Program-made: the position numbers and the translations under genes
Notes under the pieces: model-generated
Told to the model about the DNA's origin: nothing
Database searches by the model: none
The model's input: the letters and a program-made list of their open reading frames with translations, nothing else
Shown: piece by piece, positions 52,878-61,471 of the stretch
Layout of the letters: each line of letters begins with the position of its first letter
How positions within the stretch are numbered: position 1 is the first letter of the stretch
Assembly (NCBI RefSeq): GCF_018861005.1
Contig: NZ_JAHKQL010000016.1
Coordinates: 124,001 to 188,000 of the forward strand
DNA length: 64,000 nt
Source of the DNA: Polaribacter vadi
GTDB lineage: Bacteria > Bacteroidota > Bacteroidia > Flavobacteriales > Flavobacteriaceae
Reading direction: 5' to 3'

Positions 52878-54020
52878 ATGCTTTTCAACCAAATTATAGG
52901 TCAAGAACACATAAAAAAACATTTGCAAACTTCTGCTGAAAATGGCAGAATTCCTCACGCACAATTATTTGTAGGTAAAGAAGGTTGTGGTACTTTGCCA
53001 ATGGCAATTGCTTATGCTCAGTTTTTGTTGTGTAATTTTTCTGATAATGTAGATGCTTGTAACCTAAAATGTAACAAATTGCAGCACCCAGATTTGCATT
53101 TTGCTTTCCCTGTAACTACTAACGATTCTGTTAAAAAACACCCAGTTAGTAATTTGTTTTTAGAAGATTGGCGCGAATTTATAGATACGCAACCTTATGG
53201 AAGTTTGTTTAATTGGTTGCAACATATTGGAGTAGAAAATAAGCAAGGTTTAATTGGTGTTGATGAAGCTGAGGCTGTTGTAAAAAAGCTAAAATTAAAA
53301 AGTTACGAAGGTGGTTTTAAGGTGATGATTATTTGGATGGCAGAAAAAATGAACATTGCTGCAGCAAATAAATTATTAAAACTGATAGAAGAACCACCAG
53401 AAAAAACTGTTTTTTTGTTGATAACCGAAAACGAAGAACAGATTATAAATACCATAAAATCGCGTTGTCAGGCTTTACATTTTCCAGCTTTATCAGAACA
53501 AGATATTGCAAATACTTTAGTAGTTAATCATCAAGTAGATGATAACAAAGCTGCAAATATTGCACACCAAGCAGAAGGAAATTTTAATAAAGCTTTGCAT
53601 CTTTTGCATAACGATTCTTCTGATTTGGTTTTTGAAGAATGGTTTGTAACTTGGATTAGAACAGCATTTAAGGCAAAAGGGAATGCAGCTGTTGTACAAC
53701 AATTAATTGGTTGGTCAGAAGCTATTGCAAAATCGGGTAGAGAAACTCAAAAACGTTTTTTAGAATATTGTTTGCAGTTTTTTAGACAAGCACTTTTGCT
53801 AAATTACAAGTCAGATAATTTGGTTTTTATGGAATCTAAAACGGGTTTTCAATTGTCTAAATTTGCACCTTTTGTACATTCTGGAAACATTTTAGATATC
53901 GAAAAAGAAATTAGCGAAGCTATGTATCATATAGAAAGAAATGGAAATGCAAAAATTATTTTGTTAGATCTTTCTATGAAATTAACACGATTTCTGCATA
54001 AAAAAGAGGCTAAGGTTTAA
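52878..54020 (+). CDS. holB: DNA polymerase III subunit delta'
   Basis: A 380-residue clamp-loader subunit. The N-terminal AAA+ fold opens MLFNQIIGQEHIKKHL, with a degenerate P-loop (VGKEGCGTLPM, lacking the Lys-Thr of Walker A), as expected because delta' does not hydrolyse ATP. Three cysteines (LLCNF, DACNLKC) mark the zinc module, the fourth usual one not being obvious. Sensor and SRC-type motif TIKSRCQALHF near residue 205 is clear. It opens a two-gene operon: the next ATG overlaps the stop by one base. The start is taken at 52878 because of the promoter. Confidence 0.9.
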   Translation: MLFNQIIGQEHIKKHLQTSAENGRIPHAQLFVGKEGCGTLPMAIAYAQFLLCNFSDNVDACNLKCNKLQHPDLHFAFPVTTNDSVKKHPVSNLFLEDWREFIDTQPYGSLFNWLQHIGVENKQGLIGVDEAEAVVKKLKLKSYEGGFKVMIIWMAEKMNIAAANKLLKLIEEPPEKTVFLLITENEEQIINTIKSRCQALHFPALSEQDIANTLVVNHQVDDNKAANIAHQAEGNFNKALHLLHNDSSDLVFEEWFVTWIRTAFKAKGNAAVVQQLIGWSEAIAKSGRETQKRFLEYCLQFFRQALLLNYKSDNLVFMESKTGFQLSKFAPFVHSGNILDIEKEISEAMYHIERNGNAKIILLDLSMKLTRFLHKKEAKV

Positions 54021-54427
54021 TGAAGTTTACTAGTATTCATCTTTTTGATTTTTTTAGAAAATATTCTTGGATTCTCGGCTCTTTACTCTTAGTTTATGGT
54101 TTATATATTTATCTAAATGATAAAACAGAATTTTTTTCTAATAAAGATGAAGCTTATGGTATAGTTTACGGAGTAACTTCTTTAAGAATAGTAAGGTATA
54201 ATGGATTATTATATAAATACAAATTTAGATATAAAGGGAAAGACTTTTTGGGTAAAACAACAAAAAGTTACGCTGGTAATTTCGAAAAAAATATTTATTA
54301 TAAAGTGAAATTCATACCTGGAAATCAAAAAAAAAATGAAATTTCATTTGAAAATAAATATATTCAAAAAATAAAATTAGACAATAAAGGAAAAGTTATG
54401 GACACTATTTATGTTACTGTGAATTAG
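54020..54427 (+). CDS. Single-helix membrane-anchored protein, unknown
   Basis: A 135-residue protein with a basic N-terminus, one hydrophobic helix (about residues 16-32) and a basic, tyrosine-rich beta-type domain that should face the periplasm. I do not recognise it. The ATG shares its A with the last base of the holB stop (TAATG), so it is translationally coupled to holB. Its 3' end lies 18 bases from the convergent ribE gene. Base composition is like that of its neighbours. A role in replication cannot be inferred from the position alone. Confidence 0.65.
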   Translation: MKFTSIHLFDFFRKYSWILGSLLLVYGLYIYLNDKTEFFSNKDEAYGIVYGVTSLRIVRYNGLLYKYKFRYKGKDFLGKTTKSYAGNFEKNIYYKVKFIPGNQKKNEISFENKYIQKIKLDNKGKVMDTIYVTVN

Positions 54428-54445
54428 TTTTATAAATCATAATGT

Positions 54446-55030
54446 TTACAAAGTAGTTAAACGAGCAACATATTTTCCAATTACATCAAACTCTAAATTA
54501 ACAGAATCACCAACTTGTAATGTTTTAAAAGTTGTGTTTTCCCAAGTATAAGGAATTATGGCAACTGAAAATCCGTTTTTGGTAGAGTTTACCACAGTTA
54601 AACTCACGCCATTTATAGTAATAGAACCTTTTTCTATGGTTACGTTATTTTTATCAGAATTATACTCAAAAGTATAGACAGTGCTTCCTTGTTCATCTTT
54701 AATGATTTTACAAATACCAGTTTCATCTACATGACCTTGTACAATATGTCCATCAAGCCTGTCACCTAATTTCATACCACGTTCTAGATTTACAATATCA
54801 GAAATTTTTAGTTTTCCAATATTTGTTTTATCTAAGGTTTCTTTAATGGCAGTTACAGTATATTCATCATTATTAATGGCAACTACAGTTAAACAAACTC
54901 CATTATGAGCTACACTTTGATCTATTTTTAATTCATTTGTAATTGTACTTTGAATAGTTAAATGAACATTTTCTTGTTCTTTTACTACGTTTGTTACTGT
55001 GCCAAGTGTTTCTATGATTCCTGTAAACAT
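54446..55030 (-). CDS. ribE: Riboflavin synthase alpha chain
   Basis: A 194-residue trimeric enzyme that converts two molecules of dimethyl-ribityllumazine to riboflavin. It consists of two similar lumazine-binding barrels: MFTGIIETLG opens the first, with VAHNGVCLTV near residue 40. The second repeats the theme with GDRLDGHIVQGHVDETG near 93 and TINGVSLTVV near 140. Both substrate-site cysteine/serine positions look normal. It is divergent from pdxA, with overlapping promoter region, and runs convergently into the unknown 54020 gene. Confidence 0.95.
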   Translation of the reverse strand: MFTGIIETLGTVTNVVKEQENVHLTIQSTITNELKIDQSVAHNGVCLTVVAINNDEYTVTAIKETLDKTNIGKLKISDIVNLERGMKLGDRLDGHIVQGHVDETGICKIIKDEQGSTVYTFEYNSDKNNVTIEKGSITINGVSLTVVNSTKNGFSVAIIPYTWENTTFKTLQVGDSVNLEFDVIGKYVARLTTL

Positions 55031-55046
55031 ATCGTTAAAAATTGGT

Positions 55047-55054
55047 TACTTTTG
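55047..55054 (+). promoter_or_regulatory. -7 box of pdxA
   Basis: TACTTTTG on the plus strand, 34 bases before the ATG at 55089. It lies inside the longer open frame, which supports the downstream start. Confidence 0.5.
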
Positions 55055-55060
55055 TACTTA

Positions 55061-55068
55061 CAAAAATA
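55061..55068 (-). promoter_or_regulatory. -7 box of ribE
   Basis: TATTTTTG on the minus strand, 30 bases before the ATG at 55030. The two divergent boxes are only 6 bases apart, so transcription of one may hinder the other. Confidence 0.5.
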
Positions 55069-55088
55069 AGCATATTACAAGGTTTACT

Positions 55089-56123
55089 ATGGATAAAACT
55101 GATAAAATAATCGTAGGAATTTCAATTGGAGATTTAAACGGAATTGGCATTGAGGTAATTTTAAAGACGTTTCAAGATAAGAGAATGTTAGATTTTTGTA
55201 CACCTGTTTTATTTGGAGCTACAAAAGCTATTTCTTTTCATAAAAAGGCTTTGGGTATTGAAGTGCCTGTGCAGGGAATCAATTCTTTAAATCAAGTAAA
55301 TCATTCTAAAATAAATGTTTTAAACATCTGGAAAGAAGATGTAAAAATAGAATTGGGTACAGCAACTAAAGTTTCTGGAGAATATGCTGCAAGATCTTTA
55401 GCGTCTGCAACTAAACATTTAAAAGAAGGTAAGGTAGATGTTTTATTAACAGCACCAATCAACAAAGAAAATATACAATCAGAAGAATTTAATTTCCCTG
55501 GACATACAGAATATTTAGAAGCCAATTTAGAAGGTAAATCTTTAATGATTTTAATGACGGATGAATTACGAATTGGTTTAATAACAGGTCATATTCCAAT
55601 ATCTAAAGTTGCTGAATCTATTACACCAGAATTGATAAAAAGTAAGGTAGAAACCATGCATAAATCTTTAAAACAAGATTTCGGAATTAGCAAACCTAAA
55701 ATTGCTGTTTTAGGATTAAATCCGCATTGTGGAGATCATGGCGTAATTGGTAAAGAAGATGATGAGGTTATAAAACCTACTGTAAATAAAATTGCTGCAA
55801 CAGGTAAGTTAGTATTTGGCCCTTATGCAGCAGATGGTTTTTTTGGTTCAGAAAGTTATAAGCAGTTTGATGGAGTTTTGGCAACCTATCATGATCAAGG
55901 ATTAGCGCCTTTTAAAGCACTGTCTTTTGGTAAAGGAGTTAATTTTACAGCAGGGTTAAGTAAAATAAGAACCTCACCAGATCATGGAACAGGTTATGAT
56001 ATTGCTGGTAAAAACTTAGCTAACCCTTCTTCGTTTCAAGAAGCTTTGTTTACAGCTATTCAAATTTTTAAAAGTAGAAAAGAATATAACGAATTAACAG
56101 AAAAACCTTTGGTAGTAAGGTAA
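55089..56123 (+). CDS. pdxA: 4-hydroxythreonine-4-phosphate dehydrogenase
   Basis: A 344-residue NAD-dependent, metal-requiring enzyme of pyridoxal-phosphate synthesis. Visible motifs are GISIGDLNGIGIEV at the N-terminus, the PxNKE and FPGHTEYLE metal/substrate region near residue 120-140, LGLNPHCGDHGVIG near 212 and the metal site ATYHDQGLAPFK near 268, followed by RTSPDHGTGYDIAG. The frame continues 30 codons upstream to 54999 inside ribE, but the promoter at 55047-55054 and the family N-terminus fix the ATG at 55089. Confidence 0.95.
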   Translation: MDKTDKIIVGISIGDLNGIGIEVILKTFQDKRMLDFCTPVLFGATKAISFHKKALGIEVPVQGINSLNQVNHSKINVLNIWKEDVKIELGTATKVSGEYAARSLASATKHLKEGKVDVLLTAPINKENIQSEEFNFPGHTEYLEANLEGKSLMILMTDELRIGLITGHIPISKVAESITPELIKSKVETMHKSLKQDFGISKPKIAVLGLNPHCGDHGVIGKEDDEVIKPTVNKIAATGKLVFGPYAADGFFGSESYKQFDGVLATYHDQGLAPFKALSFGKGVNFTAGLSKIRTSPDHGTGYDIAGKNLANPSSFQEALFTAIQIFKSRKEYNELTEKPLVVR

Positions 56124-56177
56124 ATTTAAAAAATAATCTTTTTTTTTATAAAAATATGGCAGAAATACATTTTTTTG

Positions 56178-56185
56178 TATCTTTG
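56178..56185 (+). promoter_or_regulatory. -7 box of the DUF177-rpmF operon
   Basis: TATCTTTG on the plus strand, 22 bases before the ATG at 56208. Confidence 0.55.
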
Positions 56186-56207
56186 CACGCTCAATTGATG
56201 TTTGACA

Positions 56208-56744
56208 ATGAAAGACTTAAAGCAATTCAACATACAGTTTGTAGGATTAAAAGAAGGAAAACACAAGTTTGATTATTCAATTGATAACAAGTTCTTTGAA
56301 GCTTTTAATTACGATGATTTTACAAGTTCATCGATTAAAGTTTCTTTAGATTTCGTGAAAAAAAGCACATTATTTGAGCTTAATTTTTTAACAGAAGGTA
56401 CTGTAGAAGTTCCTTGTGATGTAACAAATGAGTTATATGATCAAGAAATAGATTCAGAATTACCTTTAGTAGTAAAGTTTGGACTAGAATATAATGATGA
56501 TAATGAGGAGATTTTAATTTTACCTCATGAAGCTTATGAGTTTAACGTAGCTCAGTTTATTTATGAAATGATTGTTTTAGCAGTTCCTAATAAAAGAGTG
56601 CATCCAAAAGTAATAGATGGCACAATGGAATCTGAAGCATTAGATAAATTAAAAGAACTAGAAATTAAAGAAGAAAAAACTGTAGAAACTACAGACCCAA
56701 GGTGGGATAAATTAAAGAATTTAATAACAGAAAAAAAGACATAA
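56208..56744 (+). CDS. DUF177 (YceD-family) protein
   Basis: A 178-residue soluble acidic protein of the YceD/DUF177 family, linked in many bacteria to 23S rRNA or ribosome accumulation and nearly always encoded right before rpmF. The family's cysteine region is reduced here to [14 protein letters not shown] near residue 66. The closing [10 protein letters not shown] segment is typical of Bacteroidetes members. One base separates it from rpmF, and the two share the promoter at 56178. The ATG at 56208 is used; the TTG two codons earlier is unlikely. Confidence 0.9.
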   Translation: MKDLKQFNIQFVGLKEGKHKFDYSIDNKFFEAFNYDDFTSSSIKVSLDFVKKSTLFELNFLTEGTVEVPCDVTNELYDQEIDSELPLVVKFGLEYNDDNEEILILPHEAYEFNVAQFIYEMIVLAVPNKRVHPKVIDGTMESEALDKLKELEIKEEKTVETTDPRWDKLKNLITEKKT

Positions 56745-56745
56745 A

Positions 56746-56940
56746 ATGGCACATCCTAAAAGAAAAATATCTAAAACAAGAAGAGATAAAAGGAGAACAC
56801 ATTATAAAGCATCTGATCAGCAAATTGCTACAGACCCAACAACAGGTGAAGCACACTTATATCACAGAGCTCACTGGCATGAAGGTAAATTATATTACAG
56901 AGGTCAAGTTGTTTTAGAATCTGCAGCAGCAGAAGCTTAG
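56746..56940 (+). CDS. rpmF: 50S ribosomal protein L32
   Basis: A 64-residue basic protein of the large ribosomal subunit. The N-terminus [20 protein letters not shown] is the clear L32 signature. The zinc-binding cysteines found in some L32 proteins are absent, so it is the Cys-free form: the hairpin segment reads [15 protein letters not shown]. It follows DUF177 by one base and is closed by a terminator, with fabH downstream in its own unit. Length is usual. Confidence 0.97.
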   Translation: MAHPKRKISKTRRDKRRTHYKASDQQIATDPTTGEAHLYHRAHWHEGKLYYRGQVVLESAAAEA

Positions 56941-56963
56941 AAACTAGATTTTTAAAAAATACG

Positions 56964-56992
56964 AAAACTCTCAAATTTTGAGAGTTTTTTTT
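56964..56992 (+). terminator. rpmF terminator
   Basis: AAAACTCTCAA (56964-56974) pairs with TTGAGAGTTTT (56978-56988), followed by more T. It separates rpmF from fabH. Confidence 0.85.
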
Positions 56993-57039
56993 CGTTTTTT
57001 AGTTAAAATGAATCCCTTTAGATGTTTTTCTCTTAAAAA

Positions 57040-57064
57040 AGTGAAATAATTTTCACTACTTTTG
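57040..57064 (+). promoter_or_regulatory. fabH promoter with operator-like palindrome
   Basis: The perfect inverted repeat AGTGAAA-TAAT-TTTCACT (57040-57057) directly adjoins the -7 box TACTTTTG (57057-57064), lying in the spacer where RNA polymerase contacts the promoter. A repressor for fatty-acid synthesis would be a fitting ligand; this is inference. Confidence 0.5.
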
Positions 57065-57097
57065 AGCATTCTAAACTTTAGAAATTAAACTTTAATT

Positions 57098-58093
57098 ATG
57101 GCAAAAATCTCTGCAGCAATTACAGCAGTAGGAAAATATGTTCCTGATTACATTCTAACAAATAAAGAGTTAGAGACTTATGTAGACACTAATGATGAGT
57201 GGATTACATCTAGAACAGGAATAAAGGAAAGAAGAATTCTTAAAGGTGAAGGTTTAGGTACTTCATATTTAGCAATAAAATCTGCAGAAGATTTAATTGC
57301 TAAAGGAAACATTGATCCTGCAGAAATAGATATGGTAATAGTGGGTACAGCTACTCCAGATTTACCAGTAGCATCTACAGCAGCATATGTAGCTTCAGAA
57401 ATTGGAGCTGTTAATGCTTTTGCTTACGATTTACAGGCAGCTTGTTCAAGTTTTTTATACGGTATGTCTACAGCAGCTAGTTACATAGAGTCTGGTAGGT
57501 ATAAAAAAGTACTTTTAATTGGTGCAGATAAAATGTCATCAATTATAGATTATAAAGACAGAGCAACTTGTATTATTTTTGGAGATGGAGCAGGTGCTGC
57601 TTTATTTGAACCCAATGAAGAAGGTTTGGGTTTACAAGATGAGTACCTAAGAAGTGATGGTGTAGGAAGAGACTTTTTAAGAATAGAAGCAGGTGGTTCA
57701 TTAATGCCAACAACTTTAGAAACTGTACAGGCAAATAAACACTTTGTTTATCAAGAAGGTAAAACGGTTTTTAAATATGCTGTTTCTAATATGGCTGAGG
57801 TTTCTGAAAAAATGTTAACTAGAAACAATCTTACAGAAAAAGATATTCAATGGTTAGTACCACATCAAGCAAATAAAAGAATTATAGAAGCTACAGCCAA
57901 TAGAGTTGGTGTAGGTTCAGAAAAAGTAATGATGAACATACAGAAGTATGGTAATACAACATCAGGTACTTTACCACTTTTATTAGCAGATTATGAAAAT
58001 CAATTAAAAAAAGGAGATAATTTAATTTTTGCAGCATTTGGAGGTGGTTTCACATGGGGAGCTATTTATCTAAAATGGGCGTATAATTCTTAA
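57098..58093 (+). CDS. fabH: 3-oxoacyl-ACP synthase III
   Basis: A 331-residue condensing enzyme that starts fatty-acid synthesis by joining an acyl-CoA primer to malonyl-ACP. The Cys-His-Asn triad is complete: Cys116 in LQAACSSFLYG, His256 in LVPHQANKR and Asn286 in YGNTTSGT. The closing AAFGGGFTWGA is standard. It is the first gene of fabH-accB-accC, so the primer condensation and biotin-dependent acetyl-CoA carboxylation are co-expressed. It may prefer branched primers, as usual in Bacteroidetes, but that is not readable from the sequence. Confidence 0.96.
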   Translation: MAKISAAITAVGKYVPDYILTNKELETYVDTNDEWITSRTGIKERRILKGEGLGTSYLAIKSAEDLIAKGNIDPAEIDMVIVGTATPDLPVASTAAYVASEIGAVNAFAYDLQAACSSFLYGMSTAASYIESGRYKKVLLIGADKMSSIIDYKDRATCIIFGDGAGAALFEPNEEGLGLQDEYLRSDGVGRDFLRIEAGGSLMPTTLETVQANKHFVYQEGKTVFKYAVSNMAEVSEKMLTRNNLTEKDIQWLVPHQANKRIIEATANRVGVGSEKVMMNIQKYGNTTSGTLPLLLADYENQLKKGDNLIFAAFGGGFTWGAIYLKWAYNS

Positions 58094-58120
58094 AAACTAA
58101 TTAACTAAATAATAAGAAAT

Positions 58121-58600
58121 ATGGATATTAAAGAAATTCAAAATCTTATAAAATTTGTAGCAAAATCTGGCGCTAGCGAGGTAAAGTTAGAAATGGAAGA
58201 TATTAAAATTACAATTAGAACAGGTGCAGAAAAAACTGAAACTACAATTGTACAAGCTGCACCAGTAGCAGCATTAGCACAACCAGCTGCTCCAGCACCA
58301 ATAACAACTCAAATAATAGATCCTAGTGTACCTGCTGCTGCAGACAATGACGAATCTAAATTTATAACAGTAAAATCGCCAATAATTGGTACTTTTTACA
58401 GAAAGCCTGCTCCAGACAAACCAAATTTTGTTGAAGTTGGTACTTCAATTAATTCTGGTGATACAGTTTGTGTAATTGAAGCAATGAAATTATTCAACGA
58501 AATAGAATCTGAAGTTTCAGGTAAAATCGTTAAAGTTTTAGTAGATGATTCTTCTCCAGTAGAATTTGATCAGCCATTATTTTTAGTAGATCCATCATAA
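58121..58600 (+). CDS. accB: Biotin carboxyl carrier protein of acetyl-CoA carboxylase
   Basis: A 159-residue protein that carries the biotin between the carboxylase and transferase subunits. The N-terminal helical part (1-35) is followed by an Ala/Pro-rich linker (45-72) and a biotinyl domain (80-159) with the attachment motif EAMKLFNEIE; the biotin is on Lys123. It follows fabH by 27 bases and precedes accC by 82 bases that contain short repeated phrases instead of a promoter. Confidence 0.97.
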   Translation: MDIKEIQNLIKFVAKSGASEVKLEMEDIKITIRTGAEKTETTIVQAAPVAALAQPAAPAPITTQIIDPSVPAAADNDESKFITVKSPIIGTFYRKPAPDKPNFVEVGTSINSGDTVCVIEAMKLFNEIESEVSGKIVKVLVDDSSPVEFDQPLFLVDPS

Positions 58601-58682
58601 TAGAAAGAGTTTATATTTTGGGGTTTAGATAGTAGATTTTCTAACTCATAACTCAAAACTCATAACCTAAAACTCTTATACT

Positions 58683-60023
58683 ATGTTTAAAAAAATATTG
58701 ATAGCCAATAGAGGCGAAATTGCTTTACGTGTTATTAGAACGTGTAAAGAAATGGGTATAAAAACTGTTGCTGTATATTCTAAAGCAGATGAAGAAAGTT
58801 TACACGTTCGTTTTGCAGATGAAGCAGTTTGTATTGGCCCAGCTCCAAGTAGCGAATCTTATTTAAAAATGCCTAACATTATAGCTGCTGCAGAAATTAC
58901 AAATGCAGATGCCATTCATCCTGGTTATGGTTTTTTATCAGAAAATGCTAAATTTTCTAATTTATGCGAAGAGCATAATATTAAATTTATTGGTGCTTCT
59001 GGAAGAATGATTGACCAAATGGGAGATAAAGCAAATGCAAAATCTACAATGATTGCAGCTGGTGTACCTTGTGTGCCAGGTTCTGAGGGAGTTATTCAAG
59101 ATTTTGAAGAATGCGAAAAGTTAGCTGTAGAAACAGGTTACCCTGTAATGTTAAAAGCTTCTGCAGGTGGTGGAGGTAAAGGAATGCGTGCAGTTTGGAA
59201 ACCAGAAGATTTAAAAGATGCTTGGGATTCTGCAAGACAAGAATCTAAAGCTGCTTTTGGTAATGATGATATGTATATGGAAAAGCTTATAGAAGAGCCA
59301 AGACATATCGAAATTCAAATTGTAGGAGATTCTTATGGTAAAGCTTGTCATTTATCAGAAAGAGATTGTTCAGTTCAAAGACGTCATCAAAAGTTAACAG
59401 AAGAAACACCTTCTCCTTTTATGACTGATGAATTAAGAGAAAATATGGGTAATGCTGCTGTTAAAGCTGCAGAGTTTATAGGTTATGAAGGTGCAGGTAC
59501 TGTAGAGTTTTTGGTAGACAAACACAGAAATTTCTATTTTATGGAAATGAATACCAGAATTCAAGTAGAACACCCAATTACAGAAGAAGTTGTAAATTAT
59601 GATTTAATTCGTGAGCAGATTTTAGTAGCAGCAGGAGTGCCAATTTCTGGTAAAAACTATTATCCTCAATTACATTCTATAGAATGTAGAATTAATGCAG
59701 AAGATCCACATAATAATTTTAGACCAGCACCTGGTAAAATAACAACTTTACATACACCTGGTGGTCATGGAGTTAGAATGGATACACATGTGTATGCAGG
59801 TTATATGATACCACCAAATTACGATTCTATGATCGCTAAATTAATTGTAACTGCTCAAACAAGAGAAGAAGCAATTAATAAAATGAAAAGAGCACTAGAT
59901 GAATTTGTAATAGAAGGCGTAAAAACTACAATACCTTTTCATAGACAGTTAATGGACCATCCAGATTATGTTGCTGGTAACTATACAACGAAGTTTATGG
60001 AAGATTTTGAAATGAAAGCTTAA
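58683..60023 (+). CDS. accC: Biotin carboxylase subunit of acetyl-CoA carboxylase
   Basis: A 446-residue ATP-grasp enzyme that carboxylates the biotin on AccB. It opens with [20 protein letters not shown]. The glycine-rich ATP loop [12 protein letters not shown] is near residue 160, the catalytic [12 protein letters not shown] region near 230 and the metal/bicarbonate segment [18 protein letters not shown] near 285. It is the last gene of fabH-accB-accC and is followed by a terminator. The carboxyltransferase genes accA and accD are not in the window. Confidence 0.97.
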   Translation: MFKKILIANRGEIALRVIRTCKEMGIKTVAVYSKADEESLHVRFADEAVCIGPAPSSESYLKMPNIIAAAEITNADAIHPGYGFLSENAKFSNLCEEHNIKFIGASGRMIDQMGDKANAKSTMIAAGVPCVPGSEGVIQDFEECEKLAVETGYPVMLKASAGGGGKGMRAVWKPEDLKDAWDSARQESKAAFGNDDMYMEKLIEEPRHIEIQIVGDSYGKACHLSERDCSVQRRHQKLTEETPSPFMTDELRENMGNAAVKAAEFIGYEGAGTVEFLVDKHRNFYFMEMNTRIQVEHPITEEVVNYDLIREQILVAAGVPISGKNYYPQLHSIECRINAEDPHNNFRPAPGKITTLHTPGGHGVRMDTHVYAGYMIPPNYDSMIAKLIVTAQTREEAINKMKRALDEFVIEGVKTTIPFHRQLMDHPDYVAGNYTTKFMEDFEMKA

Positions 60024-60047
60024 CTTAAGTTCGTTTTAATTTGATAT

Positions 60048-60088
60048 AAAATAGAGAATACAGCCTTGTATTCTCTATTTTTTTTATA
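60048..60088 (+). terminator. accC terminator
   Basis: AAATAGAGAATACA (60049-60062) pairs with TGTATTCTCTATTT (60067-60080), 4-base loop, T-run after. Confidence 0.85.
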
Positions 60089-60111
60089 TTTATGCTAAAA
60101 ATAGGAAAAAT

Positions 60112-60561
60112 ATGAAAATTGACGGAATTGATAAGATAATTATTAAAAGATTGGTAAAAGATGCAAGAACTCCTGTTTTAAGTATTGCAAGAGAAGTAGG
60201 TATTTCTGGTGCCGCAATTCATCAACGTTTAAGAAAATTAGAAAAGTCTAAGCTTATAGATGGTTATAGAATGATTATTAACCCCAAATCTTTAGGATAT
60301 ACTACAACAGCTTATGTTGGTATTTTTTTAGATTCTGCAAGTCTTTATTCTTCTGCAATAAAAAGATTAAAAGAAATTCCAGAAGTGGTAGAAAGCCACT
60401 ATACAACTGGTAATTATGCTATTTTTATAAAAATTTTATGTAAAAATAATGAAGATTTAATGAATCTTTTGAATAAAAATATTCAGAATATAAAAGGGGT
60501 TTCTAGAACAGAAACTTTTATTTCTTTAGATCAACAGATTGAAAGACAGATAAGTATTTAA
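60112..60561 (+). CDS. Lrp/AsnC family transcriptional regulator
   Basis: A 149-residue DNA-binding regulator. The N-terminal winged helix-turn-helix (1-60) contains DKIIIKRLVKDARTPVLSIAREVGISGAAIHQRL-type sequence, seen here as separate pieces IDKIIIKRL and REVGISGAAIHQRLRKLEK. The C-terminal RAM/AsnC domain (70-149) senses small ligands such as amino acids and drives oligomerisation. It stands alone after the accC terminator. Which ligand or targets it has is not known; the site before fabH is one of many conceivable targets. Confidence 0.92.
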   Translation: MKIDGIDKIIIKRLVKDARTPVLSIAREVGISGAAIHQRLRKLEKSKLIDGYRMIINPKSLGYTTTAYVGIFLDSASLYSSAIKRLKEIPEVVESHYTTGNYAIFIKILCKNNEDLMNLLNKNIQNIKGVSRTETFISLDQQIERQISI

Positions 60562-60680
60562 TTTATCAACATTTCAACTATCTTTGGTAACCATTTAAGG
60601 AAGTTTGTAAGCAGCTTGTCAAATAAAAAAAAATAAAGTTATTTTTTGTTTCACTTTTGTTGTCAATTAAATAATCTTAA

Positions 60681-61091
60681 ATGAAGTCCCTCTCAATACT
60701 TTTAGTAGATGATGATAGAATAGAAAGACTAAAATTTAGAAAAGTATGTCAGAAATTAAATTCTTATTGTACTGTTTTAGAAGCCGTTAATGGAGAAGAA
60801 GCATTTGCGCTTTTAAATGATAAAAATAATTCTTTCGATTTAATCATTACAGATATAAATATGCCAAAAATGGATGGCTTTGAGTTTTTATCAGCTATAA
60901 AAAGCAATTCAAAACTTAAACCTATACCAGTTGTAATTATGTCTACTTCAGAGAGTAAGATAGATCTAGAAAAAGGTTATGATATAGGAATTTCTGGTTA
61001 TTTTTCTAAGCCTTTAAAGTTTGCTGATTATACAAATAAAGTAACTTCTTTATTAGAATATTGGAACAGGGCAAGCTTATCAAATTCGTAA
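60681..61091 (+). CDS. Single-domain response regulator (receiver only)
   Basis: A 136-residue receiver. The acidic triad is in ILLVDDD (10-12) with phospho-acceptor Asp58 in LIITDINMPKMDG; Thr/Ser is in VVIMSTSES near 88, and Lys in YFSKPLKF near 112. There is no output domain. It opens a three-gene set with an HPt protein (43 bases later) and a LytTR regulator (22 bases later) on the same strand, which looks like a phosphorelay lacking its kinase. Cotranscription is likely but the gaps leave room for separate promoters. Confidence 0.92.
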   Translation: MKSLSILLVDDDRIERLKFRKVCQKLNSYCTVLEAVNGEEAFALLNDKNNSFDLIITDINMPKMDGFEFLSAIKSNSKLKPIPVVIMSTSESKIDLEKGYDIGISGYFSKPLKFADYTNKVTSLLEYWNRASLSNS

Positions 61092-61134
61092 TTATTTATA
61101 TTTTTGTTCATACCCAAATTAAAAAAGAATTTTC

Positions 61135-61449
61135 ATGGAGCTACCGAATTTATCAGTAATTAAAGAAATATCTGGAGATGATATTGAGTTTCAAAATAGT
61201 ATTTTAGGTATTATAAAAGAAGAATTTACTGAAGAGGTTAATTTGTTTAAACAAAATTTTAAAGCAAAAAAATATATAGAAACTTCTAATAACGTTCATA
61301 AACTAAAGCATAAAATAAGTTTGTTAGGTTTAAAAAAAGGTTTAAAAACAGCAACTGAATATGAAATAGCTTTAAAAAAAGATAATATAGAATTGCATCA
61401 CAATTTTCTTGAAATTTTAGACAAAATTCACGTATATTTATACGATTAA
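61135..61449 (+). CDS. Histidine phosphotransfer (HPt) protein
   Basis: A 104-residue all-helical protein with the HPt motif HKLKHKISLLGLKKGL; His55 is the likely phosphorylated residue, with Lys58 at the usual +3 position and the Gly after the hydrophobic pair. HPt proteins shuttle phosphate between receivers. Here it lies between a lone receiver and a LytTR regulator, the order expected of a receiver-HPt-receiver relay. The second helix pair is shortened compared with ArcB/LuxU-type domains, but total length is within the family's range. Confidence 0.85.
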   Translation: MELPNLSVIKEISGDDIEFQNSILGIIKEEFTEEVNLFKQNFKAKKYIETSNNVHKLKHKISLLGLKKGLKTATEYEIALKKDNIELHHNFLEILDKIHVYLYD

Positions 61450-61471
61450 AAGTTTTCCCCACATTGTATAT

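Noticed and set aside
52878..54020. Damaged ATPase motif in holB
   Set aside because: Delta' subunits of the clamp loader normally lack a working Walker A; the rest is intact.
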